Origin: HGM04593 sp045647745
GTDB taxonomy: Bacteria > Bacteroidota > Bacteroidia > Bacteroidales > Bacteroidaceae
Length of the DNA: 64,000 nt
NCBI GenBank assembly: GCA_045647745.1
Contig: JAZRMQ010000035.1
Coordinates: 1-64,000, forward strand
Direction: 5' to 3'
The stretch's first letter is position 1, and each line of letters begins with the position of its first letter. The position numbers and the translations under genes are program-made. Below are positions 27,485 through 36,126 of this stretch, piece by piece. The notes under the pieces are model-generated. The model made no database searches and was not told the origin of the DNA. It worked only from the letters and a program-made list of their open reading frames with translations.

Positions 27485-28579
27485 ATGAGAGGTAATTTTC
27501 TATCATTCGTCAAGAAGGAATCACTACACATCCTACGCGATACACGTACGATGCTCGTTGTGATGTTTATCCCAGTTGTGCTGATGGTACTATTCGGCTT
27601 TGCCATATCTACGGAGGTAAACAATATAAATGTGGCAGTGGTTGCACCCGAGCGCACCGATGGAGTAAAAGATGTTGTCGAAAAGTTCGAACAAAATGAA
27701 TACTTTACATTCAAGGGGTACATAGAGAACAATCAAATAGACGAGTATCTCCGTTCGGGCAAGGTGATGGCTGTGGTGGTCTTTGCATCGGACTACGACC
27801 GCCGTGCGGCACAGGCAGCAGCAGGGGTGCCGACAAAACCGATTCTTCAGGTGATTCTCGATGCCTCGAATGTTAATACAGCCGGTTCGGCCACAGCATA
27901 TCTTCAAAATATATTGCTTGGCTCCGCTTCTGCACAAGCGATGTTTGAGACCCGTATGCTCTTCAATCCGCAGATGAAATCTGCCTACAACTTTGTGCCG
28001 GGTATTATGGGACTTATCTTCATTCTGGTCTGCGCAATGATGACCTCGGTGTCGATTGTACGAGAGAAGGAGGTTGGAACTATGGAGGTACTACTCGTAT
28101 CGCCCGTTCGCCCTGTAAAGATTGTCTTTGCAAAGATGATTCCCTACTTCGCTATCTCGTGCATAGTATTGGTTACAATTTTGTTATTGGCACGCTATCT
28201 TTTGGAGGTCCCGATGTCGGGTGGTGTAGGAGGTATATTTACGCTTTCACTCCTATATCTTGTGCTGTCTCTTGCACTCGGACTGCTCATTTCAACAATC
28301 GCTACAACACAAGTGGCAGCTCTACTCGTCTCGGCAATGGTGATGATGATGCCGATTATGATGCTTTCTGGTATGCTTTTCCCTATTGAAAACTTGCCCA
28401 AATTTTTTCAAGTGGTATCTAATATCGTGCCTGCACGCTGGTATATAGATGCTGTGCGCAAGATGATGATTCAGGGAGTGCCGATTGTAGCGGTGTGGAA
28501 AAATTGTTTGATACTGCTCGGTATGACCGTGGCAATACTCGGCATATCGCTCAAAAAGTTTAACGATAGACTCGAATAG
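27485..28579 (+). CDS. ABC-2 type permease (YbhS/YbhR-like) 1
   Basis: A 364-residue permease. One TM helix lies at about residues 22-42, then a large periplasmic loop (about 43-175), then five TM helices (about 178-200, 225-250, 258-280, 287-308, 340-360). The EKEVGTMEVLLVSPVRPVKIVFAKMIPYF segment is the coupling signature of ABC-2 exporters. It forms the membrane channel with the second permease. The family exports drugs, ions or lipids; the substrate is not readable here. Confidence 0.92.
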   Translation: MRGNFLSFVKKESLHILRDTRTMLVVMFIPVVLMVLFGFAISTEVNNINVAVVAPERTDGVKDVVEKFEQNEYFTFKGYIENNQIDEYLRSGKVMAVVVFASDYDRRAAQAAAGVPTKPILQVILDASNVNTAGSATAYLQNILLGSASAQAMFETRMLFNPQMKSAYNFVPGIMGLIFILVCAMMTSVSIVREKEVGTMEVLLVSPVRPVKIVFAKMIPYFAISCIVLVTILLLARYLLEVPMSGGVGGIFTLSLLYLVLSLALGLLISTIATTQVAALLVSAMVMMMPIMMLSGMLFPIENLPKFFQVVSNIVPARWYIDAVRKMMIQGVPIVAVWKNCLILLGMTVAILGISLKKFNDRLE

Positions 28580-28599
28580 AATCTATAATTTCCGTAATT

Positions 28600-29703
28600 A
28601 TGATAAGTTTTTTCGTACTCATCAAGAAAGAGTTCTTGCAGATAAAGCGTAACTCGTTCCTGCCGAAACTAATAATCATATTCCCGATTATGATTATGCT
28701 TCTGATGCCGCTCATTATGACAATGGATGTACGCAATGTAAATGTTGCTGTGGTTGACCTCGACTGCTCAACCACCTCACGCCGCATCGCTTCACATATT
28801 GATGCTTCGGATTACCTGACCCTTGCCAACACTGTTGCCGAGTATTCTCTGGCGTCAGAGGCGTTGGAGCAGGGCGAGGTGGATGTTATTTTGCAGATTC
28901 CAGACCAGTTTGAGCGCGATATGATGAGTGGTACAGCCAAAAAGATTAGCATCACAGCCAACGCAGTAAATGCTACAAAGGGAGGTATGGGTATGCAGTA
29001 TGTAGTGCAGACCATCGCTCGCTCACTTGCCGAACTGCGAGGAGAGAAAATGCCCGTCGAGGTATCGGAACTGGTAACTATTGAAAATCGCTACAACCCG
29101 ACACTCAACTACCGCCACTATATGATTCCTGCACTTATGATTATTCTATTTATCCTCATTTGCGGATTTCTTCCGGCATTGAGTATTGTTGGCGAGAAGG
29201 AGAGCGGTACTATCGAGCAGATAAATGTAACACCTGTATCACGCTTTACATTTACACTCTCAAAACTCCTGCCATATTGGATTATAGGATTGTTCGTACT
29301 TACGGTGGCGATGATTGTTGCTTGGCTTGTCTATGGCCTTGCGCCCGTTGGTGCTGTAGGGCTTATATATTTGGGGGCAATACTTTTCATCTTAGTAATT
29401 TCGGGACTCAGTCTTACGATAGCCAACTTTTCGGATACGATGCAGCAGACGATGTTCGTGATGTTCTTCTTCATTATGATATTTATGCTGATGAGTGGTC
29501 TGCTGACACCTGTGGACTCAATGCCCGAGTGGGCGCAACACTTCACACTGATATTGCCCCCACGCTACTTTGTTGAGATTTTACGCTCGGTCTACCTCAA
29601 AGGTACTACATTCGTGGATATATGGTATAACTTTGCTGCGCTGGGTATCTTCGCAATCGTTTTCAATACTCTTGCAACCCTAACATACAAAAAACAAGCA
29701 TAA
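28600..29703 (+). CDS. ABC-2 type permease (YbhS/YbhR-like) 2
   Basis: A 367-residue permease with the same layout as its neighbour: an N-terminal TM helix (about 22-40), a large periplasmic domain and a C-terminal bundle of five TM helices. The coupling motif is EKESGTIEQINVTPVSRFTFTLSKLLPYW. It is the last gene of the operon and is followed 4 bp later by a strong hairpin. Sequence divergence from permease 1 indicates an obligate heterodimer rather than a recent duplication. Confidence 0.92.
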   Translation: MISFFVLIKKEFLQIKRNSFLPKLIIIFPIMIMLLMPLIMTMDVRNVNVAVVDLDCSTTSRRIASHIDASDYLTLANTVAEYSLASEALEQGEVDVILQIPDQFERDMMSGTAKKISITANAVNATKGGMGMQYVVQTIARSLAELRGEKMPVEVSELVTIENRYNPTLNYRHYMIPALMIILFILICGFLPALSIVGEKESGTIEQINVTPVSRFTFTLSKLLPYWIIGLFVLTVAMIVAWLVYGLAPVGAVGLIYLGAILFILVISGLSLTIANFSDTMQQTMFVMFFFIMIFMLMSGLLTPVDSMPEWAQHFTLILPPRYFVEILRSVYLKGTTFVDIWYNFAALGIFAIVFNTLATLTYKKQA

Positions 29704-29707
29704 TACA

Positions 29708-29744
29708 ACCAATAGTGCCCGCAAAATTTGCGGGCACTATTGGT
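29708..29744. terminator. Shared hairpin between convergent operons
   Basis: An 18-bp perfect inverted repeat (29708-29725 with 29727-29744; in RNA a GC-rich stem with an AAAATTT loop) separates the efflux operon from the minus-strand FHA gene. T-richness downstream on the plus strand is moderate. It probably serves both directions. Confidence 0.75.
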
Positions 29745-29767
29745 GTTAAAGTTTTATTTCTCTTTGA

Positions 29768-30265
29768 TTAATCCTCGCTATCTGCAGTGTGGAGTATCAA
29801 CGTTGTTGCTCCAAGAGTGATAATTGCTCCATCCTCTATCAAAAGACGCTCTTTGTTGCCAAGAACCCTGTTCATTACAAATGTTCCTGTAACACTTTGA
29901 TTGTCGCGTATGGTATATGTGAGTTCGCCCGAATATCCGCGCTTTACATTGATTATGCAGTGACGACGGTCCATACTGGGGTCGCTTGTCTCAATAGGGT
30001 TCGATATTACTGTGCCTTTGTTGTAACGTCCGAACATATTATCACCCTCGTGCAATGGAATAATCTGCTTGTAGCAGAATGTGTTTTCTATAACAACAAT
30101 GTGACCAAAATCCTCGGTTGCAATATCCTCTTTATTCTCGCCAATGCGTATTGTGAAACTCTTGCGGCAATGCTCACACTCAAAAACTAACGACTGCCCC
30201 TCTTTGTAGCCACTGGCATCAAAGTCTATGGCATAATCACACTTAGGGCATATAATCTTGCTCAT
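29768..30265 (-). CDS. Zinc-ribbon and FHA-domain protein
   Basis: A 165-residue cytosolic protein. The start is placed at 30265 (MSKIICPKCDYAIDFDASG) because this begins directly with a CxxC knuckle. The second pair, CEHC, completes a zinc ribbon (residues 6-38). About residues 65-160 form a forkhead-associated domain (FGRYNKGTVISNP, PSMDRRHCIINV, IRDNQSVTGTFVMNRV, LIEDGAIITLG), with the phosphothreonine-binding Arg and Ser-x2-His-like elements. FHA domains read Thr phosphorylation; no kinase gene is nearby. It begins 8 bp after the HU-SPOR gene, so the two are co-transcribed. Confidence 0.85.
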   Translation of the reverse strand: MSKIICPKCDYAIDFDASGYKEGQSLVFECEHCRKSFTIRIGENKEDIATEDFGHIVVIENTFCYKQIIPLHEGDNMFGRYNKGTVISNPIETSDPSMDRRHCIINVKRGYSGELTYTIRDNQSVTGTFVMNRVLGNKERLLIEDGAIITLGATTLILHTADSED

Positions 30266-30273
30266 AGGGTTGT

Positions 30274-31266
30274 TTAATGAATATAGACCCAAGCATCGGG
30301 GATTGTGGCCTGAATACGCTCTAGAGCTATATTCGCATCAGCCTCATTATCGTAGCTTTCGATAGCTATACGAAATCTCCTGTCACCCTCAACCACTTTA
30401 TAATCGGCTTTCATCTTTCTCGAAAGCTCGGTTATTGCCAACTCGGCTTTTTGAGGATTGGGTGTGCTTGCTACAATTATAGAATATTGTTTTGAACTCT
30501 CTTTTACAACGTTCTCAATCTCCTGCGTGGCAATGGGAACAAGTACCTCGGCCGGCAACATCTTTTCGCAAGCAGGCGCTTCCTCGCTTGGAGTGGTGAA
30601 AAGGTGTGCTGTCACAGTCTCCTCAACGGGAGCAATCTCACAAACAGCCTCAATTGGTGCTGCATCAACAGGCTTTGTTACATTCTCGACAGCAGTAAAG
30701 CCGGCAAACGACAACTGTATGTCTTCATTGTAAATGCTGTTGCCAAATGGAATAAGCACAAACAGAGCGACGATAGCCGCAGCTACAGCCGAAACATATT
30801 TGCCTATACTGCTACGTTTGATGACAATATCTTTTTTCTTAAGCTCTTTGAGCGGAGATATTGCCAAAGGCTCGAGCCCATAGTTATAAGGGTCGTCGAT
30901 GCTGTTTTCGTTGGGTGCAAAAGTTATTTTACCCTCAATATCCATTGTGAATGTGCCCAACTCGCCGAAACGCACAACACCATTGCCCGACAAATTAAGA
31001 CGCAGAGAATTAATGTCGCTTGCAAGACGCTCCTCGGCCTCTTCATACGACAAAAAGCCATCGCTCATATATTCCGACAGCAAAAGAGCATCGTCGAGCG
31101 TCACCTGTGGATTAAAAGCAAGCACGCGGTGTGGCGGCATAAAAATTCTTTCCGCCGCATTGTAACACGCCGGAACTCTATGCGCAAGGAATGCTCCCAC
31201 CCCCGGCATAATAACGCAGTTGTGCACCGCAATAAGCTTTGATATTTTCTTGACTAATTTTTCCAC
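30274..31266 (-). CDS. HU-CCDC81-like / TM / SPOR protein
   Basis: A 330-residue protein. Residues 1-125 carry two HU-superfamily units of the prokaryotic CCDC81-like type (CVIMPGVGAFLAH; GVVRFGELGTFTMDIEGKITFAP). One TM helix lies at about 157-176 and a linker of about 80 residues follows. The C-terminal SPOR domain is at about 258-330 (KQYSIIVASTPNPQKAELAI...FRIAIESYDNEADANIALERIQ). SPOR domains bind denuded septal glycan. The start is a GTG at 31266, chosen because the HU unit begins there and no in-frame ATG precedes residue 20. A tether between DNA and septal peptidoglycan is inferred. Confidence 0.85.
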   Translation of the reverse strand: MEKLVKKISKLIAVHNCVIMPGVGAFLAHRVPACYNAAERIFMPPHRVLAFNPQVTLDDALLLSEYMSDGFLSYEEAEERLASDINSLRLNLSGNGVVRFGELGTFTMDIEGKITFAPNENSIDDPYNYGLEPLAISPLKELKKKDIVIKRSSIGKYVSAVAAAIVALFVLIPFGNSIYNEDIQLSFAGFTAVENVTKPVDAAPIEAVCEIAPVEETVTAHLFTTPSEEAPACEKMLPAEVLVPIATQEIENVVKESSKQYSIIVASTPNPQKAELAITELSRKMKADYKVVEGDRRFRIAIESYDNEADANIALERIQATIPDAWVYIH

Positions 31267-31270
31267 GAAG

Positions 31271-31300
31271 CAAATTTAATAAAAAAAAGTGGTGCAGCAA
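31271..31300 (-). promoter_or_regulatory. Promoter of the HU-SPOR/FHA operon
   Basis: On the minus strand, TTG (31300-31298), 19 bp, then TAAATTTG (31278-31271). Only four bases separate the -7 box from the GTG start, so the transcript is probably leaderless or nearly so. Confidence 0.65.
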
Positions 31301-31385
31301 TGAAAAAGAAAAAATTTTTAGGATGAATATGATTGCTGGAAAAGAACCGGAGAATAATATTTATTACTTCGCTCTGCCGGGATAA

Positions 31386-31423
31386 TAAATAAAAAAACTG
31401 CTGCAACTTCTGTTGCAGCAGTT
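31386..31423 (-). terminator. Terminator of the LRR lipoprotein gene
   Basis: A 12-bp perfect stem (31412-31423 with 31396-31407, loop AGAA on the minus strand) is followed by TTTTTATTTATT on the minus strand, 16 bp after the stop codon. The rest of the gap to the HU-SPOR gene holds only that gene's promoter. Confidence 0.93.
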
Positions 31424-31438
31424 AAATATTACATTTAA

Positions 31439-34400
31439 TTAAAAAGCGAGAATAGCACGCACAAGGTTAGCGTAATCCTTATTGAGGTAGGTGATATTCC
31501 CATTTGAGAAATAGATTAAGTAAGCGTTGCCGTTAGGGTACAAACTAGAAGACCAATAATATCCTGTGCCAAGGGGTGTGAAGCCACCAGCAGAGAGGAA
31601 GAAATTTATTTTATCTTTTAGGTTGTAAATTACACGTAATTCATCTTTTGATGGCAAATACCAATTTGTTCCGTAGGCTGAGCACCAAGTTTTTGCATTA
31701 TTCCAAGAGTTGCTAACCTGCTCTGTAGAAATCATTAGACCATTTTGAGTCGGAGTCGGTTCTTGATAAGCAATACCTCTAATACTTGAAGGCATACCAG
31801 TAATTGTGGTTAAATTATCATTTAGTAACGAAATAATTTCTAATACCGAGTTTCCAGTCAAGTCTATATCGGTAATTGCCAAACCTGAAGCATATAATGT
31901 TTTAAGCAGTGGGTTGCTCTTTACATTAACCATTGTTATTTCGGCGTTGTTGCTTACGCTTAAATATGTAAGCTCGGTGTTATTGCGTACATTAAGGGTA
32001 GACAACTGGTTGTTGGCAATGTCGAACTCTTTAAGTGCAGTGTTTGCTGTTACATTAATTCTTGGAAGCTTGTTGTTATTGCAGTAGAATTTCTCGAGTG
32101 CAATGTTATTGCTTACATCCAGTGTTGTAAGCGCATTGTTTGTGCAGACAAGTGACTTGAGCGCAAGGTTTTTGGTAACATCAAGAGACTGCAGATTACA
32201 ATCCTGAACATACAAATGCTGCAAATTGAGTATTTGCTTGAGGTCTATATTCTCAAGGATTGAGTTGCCATAGAGGTTGATGGTCTCAAATTCTCCATAG
32301 AACTTTATTTCACTCAATTGTGGGGTGTTGATGAATGTGAAAGTTGTGAACTCTGTACCAGCAATAGTGAAGTCCATTGTTGTAGCACCTGTGTAGTTTT
32401 CAATCTTTATTTCACTGCCATTGATTGCATTTGTTGTAACGCCCTGCAGGTTCAAGTATGCCAATGCTGTGCAGTTGTCGAGGTTGATTCTCTCAATTGG
32501 GTTGTTGTAGCAGGTCAATGTCACCAGTTCTCTAAGGTTTGGCAACTCAATTGTGGTGATGTTGTTGTTTGCACAATTGAGTGTAACAAGGTTGGTGCAC
32601 GCCTCCAAGCCGGTGAGGTCACTAACGCTCTTGCCCGAGCAGTTGACCATTGTGATGTTATCACTTTCGGCAATAGAGATTTCTCCGTCGCCGTCATCAT
32701 CGTAATTATTTACAAGGTATGCTTTCAAGGCTGCGTCGGGGATATTCAAACCACCATTGTTATAATATATAGTAGTAGCATCGCCCTTTGTTATTGCTGT
32801 TGCGTTGCTTTGTGCATAGTCTTTAACCCACAGCTTTGCAAGGTTGCTGTTACCCGAGCAGTCGAGCGAGGCAAGGCGGCTGTTGTTGCTTATATTTAGT
32901 GATATAAGAGCGTTGTATGAGCAGTCGAGCGCAGTGAGTTTGGTGCACTTTGTTACATCCAACTGCTCTATTGAGTTGTGCGAGCAGTTGAGCGAGTCAA
33001 GCGATGTCTGCAGTGATACATTGACGTTCTTCAGTGCATTGTTTGAACAATTGAGTGACTTGAGCTTGTCGCTGCCAATGTGGAGTAGTGTAATAGCATT
33101 CTCACTGCAGTCGAGCAACTCAAGAGCAGTGTTCTTTGTGAGTTCGAGTGATGTAATGCCGTTGCCGTGGCAATCAATAGAGGTCAAAAGGGTGTTCTTT
33201 GTGACATTGAGCCTTGTCATATTATTACCTCCACACTCCAGTTGGGTTAGTGACAGCAATGTGCTTACATCAAGCGACACCAACTCGTTATCGTTACAAT
33301 TAAGTGTTGTAAGAGCTTTGTTCTGCGCCACATTGATTGATGCTAATTTATTGCTGGCAACATTGAGCGCTGTCAACTCCTTTGCAACACTTACATCGAG
33401 TGTTGTCAACTGATTTGAGGAGGCATCCAAAGTCTCAACCGATGCGGGTAGAGTGAGAGAGGTGAGTTTGTTGTGCCCGACATTTACATTTTTGAGTTTC
33501 TTGTTGTTTGCAAGGTCGAGCTCTGTCACGCGGTTATATGAGCAGTCGAGAGTCTCAAGGTTGGTAAAATATTCGATACCAACCATTGATTTTACCTGAA
33601 GCAACGAAGCAGCAATATTAATTTCTGTTATCTCCTCGGCCTCGTCGAGCGAAATTTCGCCATCGCTATTGGTGTCAAACATACTTGTGAGGTATGCTTT
33701 GAAATTAGCATCGGGAATATATACAGTGTTTGTTGTCCAAGGTTTAAGATTGATGTAATTTGATGTCAGGCAACTATAGCCGTTGGAGATTTCTAAACAG
33801 ATATTTGCAGAAATTTCGCTACGGAAGAAGGACTCGTCGAGCCCGGCACCCGAAACAACAACCGATAATATTCCATCATTGGCTGTTACACTTTCAATAT
33901 CCAAGGAAACAAAATCTCCTGCGGCGCGTGTCAAGGTGTATACAGCCTTTACACTCAATGCATTTTTCCATAAATCGGCCAACTCTTCGGCAGCCGATGC
34001 TGGGCGTATCTCATATTTGAGCGTTGCCTTACCGGCGGTTATTACTCCCGACGAATTGGTGTAGAGCATAGTGGCTTTGCCATCGGAGTATTCGGGTACA
34101 AATGTAACAGATTGTATGCGGTTGATAAGTGCTTCAATCTGCTCTTGAATGGCTGAAATATCTGTTTGGATATTGTAGATAGCAATTTTTATGGTTTTAA
34201 CCTCATTCTCGAGAGTGGTGACACGTGTTGCGAGTTTGTTAATGGTTGTGTTGATTGTTGCAACCTCGTTGTCAATACGTGTGCTTATTGTTGTTACCTG
34301 CTGGTTCAGCTCGTCGCGCAATTTGCCGTCAAGAGTCTCAATGGCTGTTTTAATTGCCGCTTTGTAAGCCTCGGTAATCTCACTGCGTGTTGTTGCTAAA

Positions 34401-35941
34401 TCCTGTTGCAACTGCAAAATATCCTCTGCATTTTGTGCAATAGCTGCAGAATTGTTATTGATTGCAGAGGCGTTAAGAGATATTGCTGCTGCGTTCTTGG
34501 CAATATTCTCGGCATTGGTTGCAATATCTGTTACATTCTTGATTATTGCAGTTGTGTTATTATTTATAGCGTCATCGGTCGATTTTTGCAATGCTTCAAT
34601 TGCTTTCTTATTCTCGGCAATAGCTGCTGTGTTACTGTTAATTTTTGAGCTGTTAGCCTCTATTAGCTTTTCATTCTCGGCAATCTTTTTGTCAAGCGAC
34701 TCTTGTAGTGCTTTAATTTTAGAGTTATAATCGGCCTGAACCTCACTTTTTAATGATATAATATTTGCTTTAATACCCTCTATCTCGGTGGCTTTATCTC
34801 TTATTGATTGTGTATTAGAGAGTATTGCTTGAGCGTTTTTGGTAATTTCATTGGCATTATTGGCAATGAGCCCGGCATTATAGGCGTCGGTCTGTTCAAG
34901 TTGATTGATGTTTTTTTGAAGGGCAGCAATCAAAGTGCTGTTTGTTGAGATTTTTGCATTGAGCTCGTTAGATAGGTTGTTGATGAGATTTTGGAGATAT
35001 GTTTTTTGTGAGGCCAATTGCGACTCCAATTCTTGTTGTACCAACAAAATTTTTGCATCTGTTTGAGCTATGGTATAATAGCCTGTCAATTTCTCGTTAA
35101 TCCACTGTTTGATTGATGACTCGACGTTGTTTATTGCCGATAAAATTGCTGAATTATATTCTGCGGTTATCTCGTCTTTTGCGTCGGAAACAGTCTTGTT
35201 TATAGATGATGAAATTTCGGAGAGAATATCTTGGATAAACTCATCTTTCACAGAGCTCAGAGCCTTATTAACCTCGTCAGAGATGTTTTCGGTGATTTTC
35301 TTTTCGAGCGCTGTGATTGAATTTGAGAGCGCATTGATGCTTTCTTTGATTGTTGCAATTTCTGCGGCAACAGCGTTATACTGTTCAAGGGTTGCGAACG
35401 TTGCTGTAGCCCAATCTTTTGTATTCTGTATTTTACCATTCACAAAATCCTTTAGTTCGGCAATTTCTTCCTCCAGAGCTTTGTCCTTTGCTTGCAACTG
35501 CTCGATAGTAGAATTTATCTGCGCTAACTCTTCTACAAGCTCAGCTTTTGTTGCTTCTATCTGCGATAGAATATCGGCCTGTGCGGTTTTTAGTTGTTCT
35601 ACAATCTCCTCTTTGAGAGCTTCGTTTGATGCCTCGGCATCTTCGATAGCTTTAGCAAGGGCCTCCTGCAACTCGCCAACTTTTGCATCTGTGGCAGTAA
35701 TCTCTTCTTGCAAATTAGCCGCAGTAGATTGCAGGGTTGTGATATACCCCTTTAGCTCATTGTCTACATTTTCCAATTTTGGCAAAGTGCTTTCGATGGC
35801 CTTAATCTGATTTTTAACAGTGGCAATCTGATTGCTCTCAATGGCGTCGAGGCGCGAGTTAATATCCTCAATGTCTCCATCGTAGCACGATGCAACAAAC
35901 AGGCATAACATCAAACTTGTTAGAATGAATGCTTTTTTCAT
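31439..35941 (-). CDS. Giant coiled-coil and leucine-rich-repeat lipoprotein
   Basis: A 1500-residue surface or periplasmic lipoprotein. The start at 35941 gives the signal MKKAFILTSLMLCLFVASC with the lipidated Cys at 19; the frame extends upstream but without plausible coding. Residues 25 to about 610 are coiled coil, rich in Asn, Ile and Ala with regular repeats of the KNAxAIxxNAxxI type. About 613-735 form a beta domain. Near 740 VYIPDANFKAYL and an EF-hand-like loop (DTNSDGEISLDE) lead into LRRs of the LxCSxNxLxxLDVS type (to about 1060). A second unit (IPDAALKAYL, DDDGDGEISIAE, LRRs) runs to about 1385. The last 110 residues resemble the Fibrobacter-type paralogous domain (WYLPSKDELRVIYN, GYYWSSS). 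The function is unknown; binding or adhesion is likely. Confidence 0.88.
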   Translation of the reverse strand: MKKAFILTSLMLCLFVASCYDGDIEDINSRLDAIESNQIATVKNQIKAIESTLPKLENVDNELKGYITTLQSTAANLQEEITATDAKVGELQEALAKAIEDAEASNEALKEEIVEQLKTAQADILSQIEATKAELVEELAQINSTIEQLQAKDKALEEEIAELKDFVNGKIQNTKDWATATFATLEQYNAVAAEIATIKESINALSNSITALEKKITENISDEVNKALSSVKDEFIQDILSEISSSINKTVSDAKDEITAEYNSAILSAINNVESSIKQWINEKLTGYYTIAQTDAKILLVQQELESQLASQKTYLQNLINNLSNELNAKISTNSTLIAALQKNINQLEQTDAYNAGLIANNANEITKNAQAILSNTQSIRDKATEIEGIKANIISLKSEVQADYNSKIKALQESLDKKIAENEKLIEANSSKINSNTAAIAENKKAIEALQKSTDDAINNNTTAIIKNVTDIATNAENIAKNAAAISLNASAINNNSAAIAQNAEDILQLQQDLATTRSEITEAYKAAIKTAIETLDGKLRDELNQQVTTISTRIDNEVATINTTINKLATRVTTLENEVKTIKIAIYNIQTDISAIQEQIEALINRIQSVTFVPEYSDGKATMLYTNSSGVITAGKATLKYEIRPASAAEELADLWKNALSVKAVYTLTRAAGDFVSLDIESVTANDGILSVVVSGAGLDESFFRSEISANICLEISNGYSCLTSNYINLKPWTTNTVYIPDANFKAYLTSMFDTNSDGEISLDEAEEITEINIAASLLQVKSMVGIEYFTNLETLDCSYNRVTELDLANNKKLKNVNVGHNKLTSLTLPASVETLDASSNQLTTLDVSVAKELTALNVASNKLASINVAQNKALTTLNCNDNELVSLDVSTLLSLTQLECGGNNMTRLNVTKNTLLTSIDCHGNGITSLELTKNTALELLDCSENAITLLHIGSDKLKSLNCSNNALKNVNVSLQTSLDSLNCSHNSIEQLDVTKCTKLTALDCSYNALISLNISNNSRLASLDCSGNSNLAKLWVKDYAQSNATAITKGDATTIYYNNGGLNIPDAALKAYLVNNYDDDGDGEISIAESDNITMVNCSGKSVSDLTGLEACTNLVTLNCANNNITTIELPNLRELVTLTCYNNPIERINLDNCTALAYLNLQGVTTNAINGSEIKIENYTGATTMDFTIAGTEFTTFTFINTPQLSEIKFYGEFETINLYGNSILENIDLKQILNLQHLYVQDCNLQSLDVTKNLALKSLVCTNNALTTLDVSNNIALEKFYCNNNKLPRINVTANTALKEFDIANNQLSTLNVRNNTELTYLSVSNNAEITMVNVKSNPLLKTLYASGLAITDIDLTGNSVLEIISLLNDNLTTITGMPSSIRGIAYQEPTPTQNGLMISTEQVSNSWNNAKTWCSAYGTNWYLPSKDELRVIYNLKDKINFFLSAGGFTPLGTGYYWSSSLYPNGNAYLIYFSNGNITYLNKDYANLVRAILAF

Positions 35942-35971
35942 AATTATGTGAATTGTGTGTCGTACTTGGGG

Positions 35972-36050
35972 AGGAGCCTCTTTCCCCGGTAATGTATACA
36001 AAAAAGCGTGAAGCCCGATACATTCGCTCGCTCCACGTTCTGAGGCTCCT
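35972..36050 (-). promoter_or_regulatory. Folded 5' leader of the LRR lipoprotein gene
   Basis: On the minus strand, AGGAGCCTC (36050-36042) pairs with GAGGCTCCT (35980-35972). Inside it AATGTAT (36024-36018) pairs with ATACATT (35997-35991). A competing 4-bp pairing (36037-36034 with 36010-36007) could form an alternative fold. The element lies in an approximately 150-nt leader just before the start codon. I cannot match it to a named riboswitch. Confidence 0.5.
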
Positions 36051-36095
36051 AGGAATGGCCCTGCAAGTCGAAACGAGCAACGCCGAAGCCCCACG

Positions 36096-36126
36096 CAAAT
36101 ATGTATAACAACACAAATGCAACAAA
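36096..36126 (-). promoter_or_regulatory. Candidate promoter of the LRR lipoprotein gene
   Basis: On the minus strand, TTTG (36126-36123) and CATATTTG (36103-36096) are 19 bp apart; the -7 box has one mismatch to TAnnTTTG. This predicts a leader of about 148 nt. Confidence 0.45.

Noticed and set aside
32318..35810. Several plus-strand frames of 75-230 codons within the LRR lipoprotein gene
   Set aside because: They lie antisense to repetitive coiled-coil and LRR codons, are low-complexity in Ser, Cys, Ile and Val, and lack promoters. The minus-strand gene explains the region.
35942..36094. N-terminal extension of the LRR lipoprotein (51 more residues)
   Set aside because: The extension is Arg/Pro/Cys-rich, overlaps the folded leader and hides the clear lipoprotein signal that starts at 35941.
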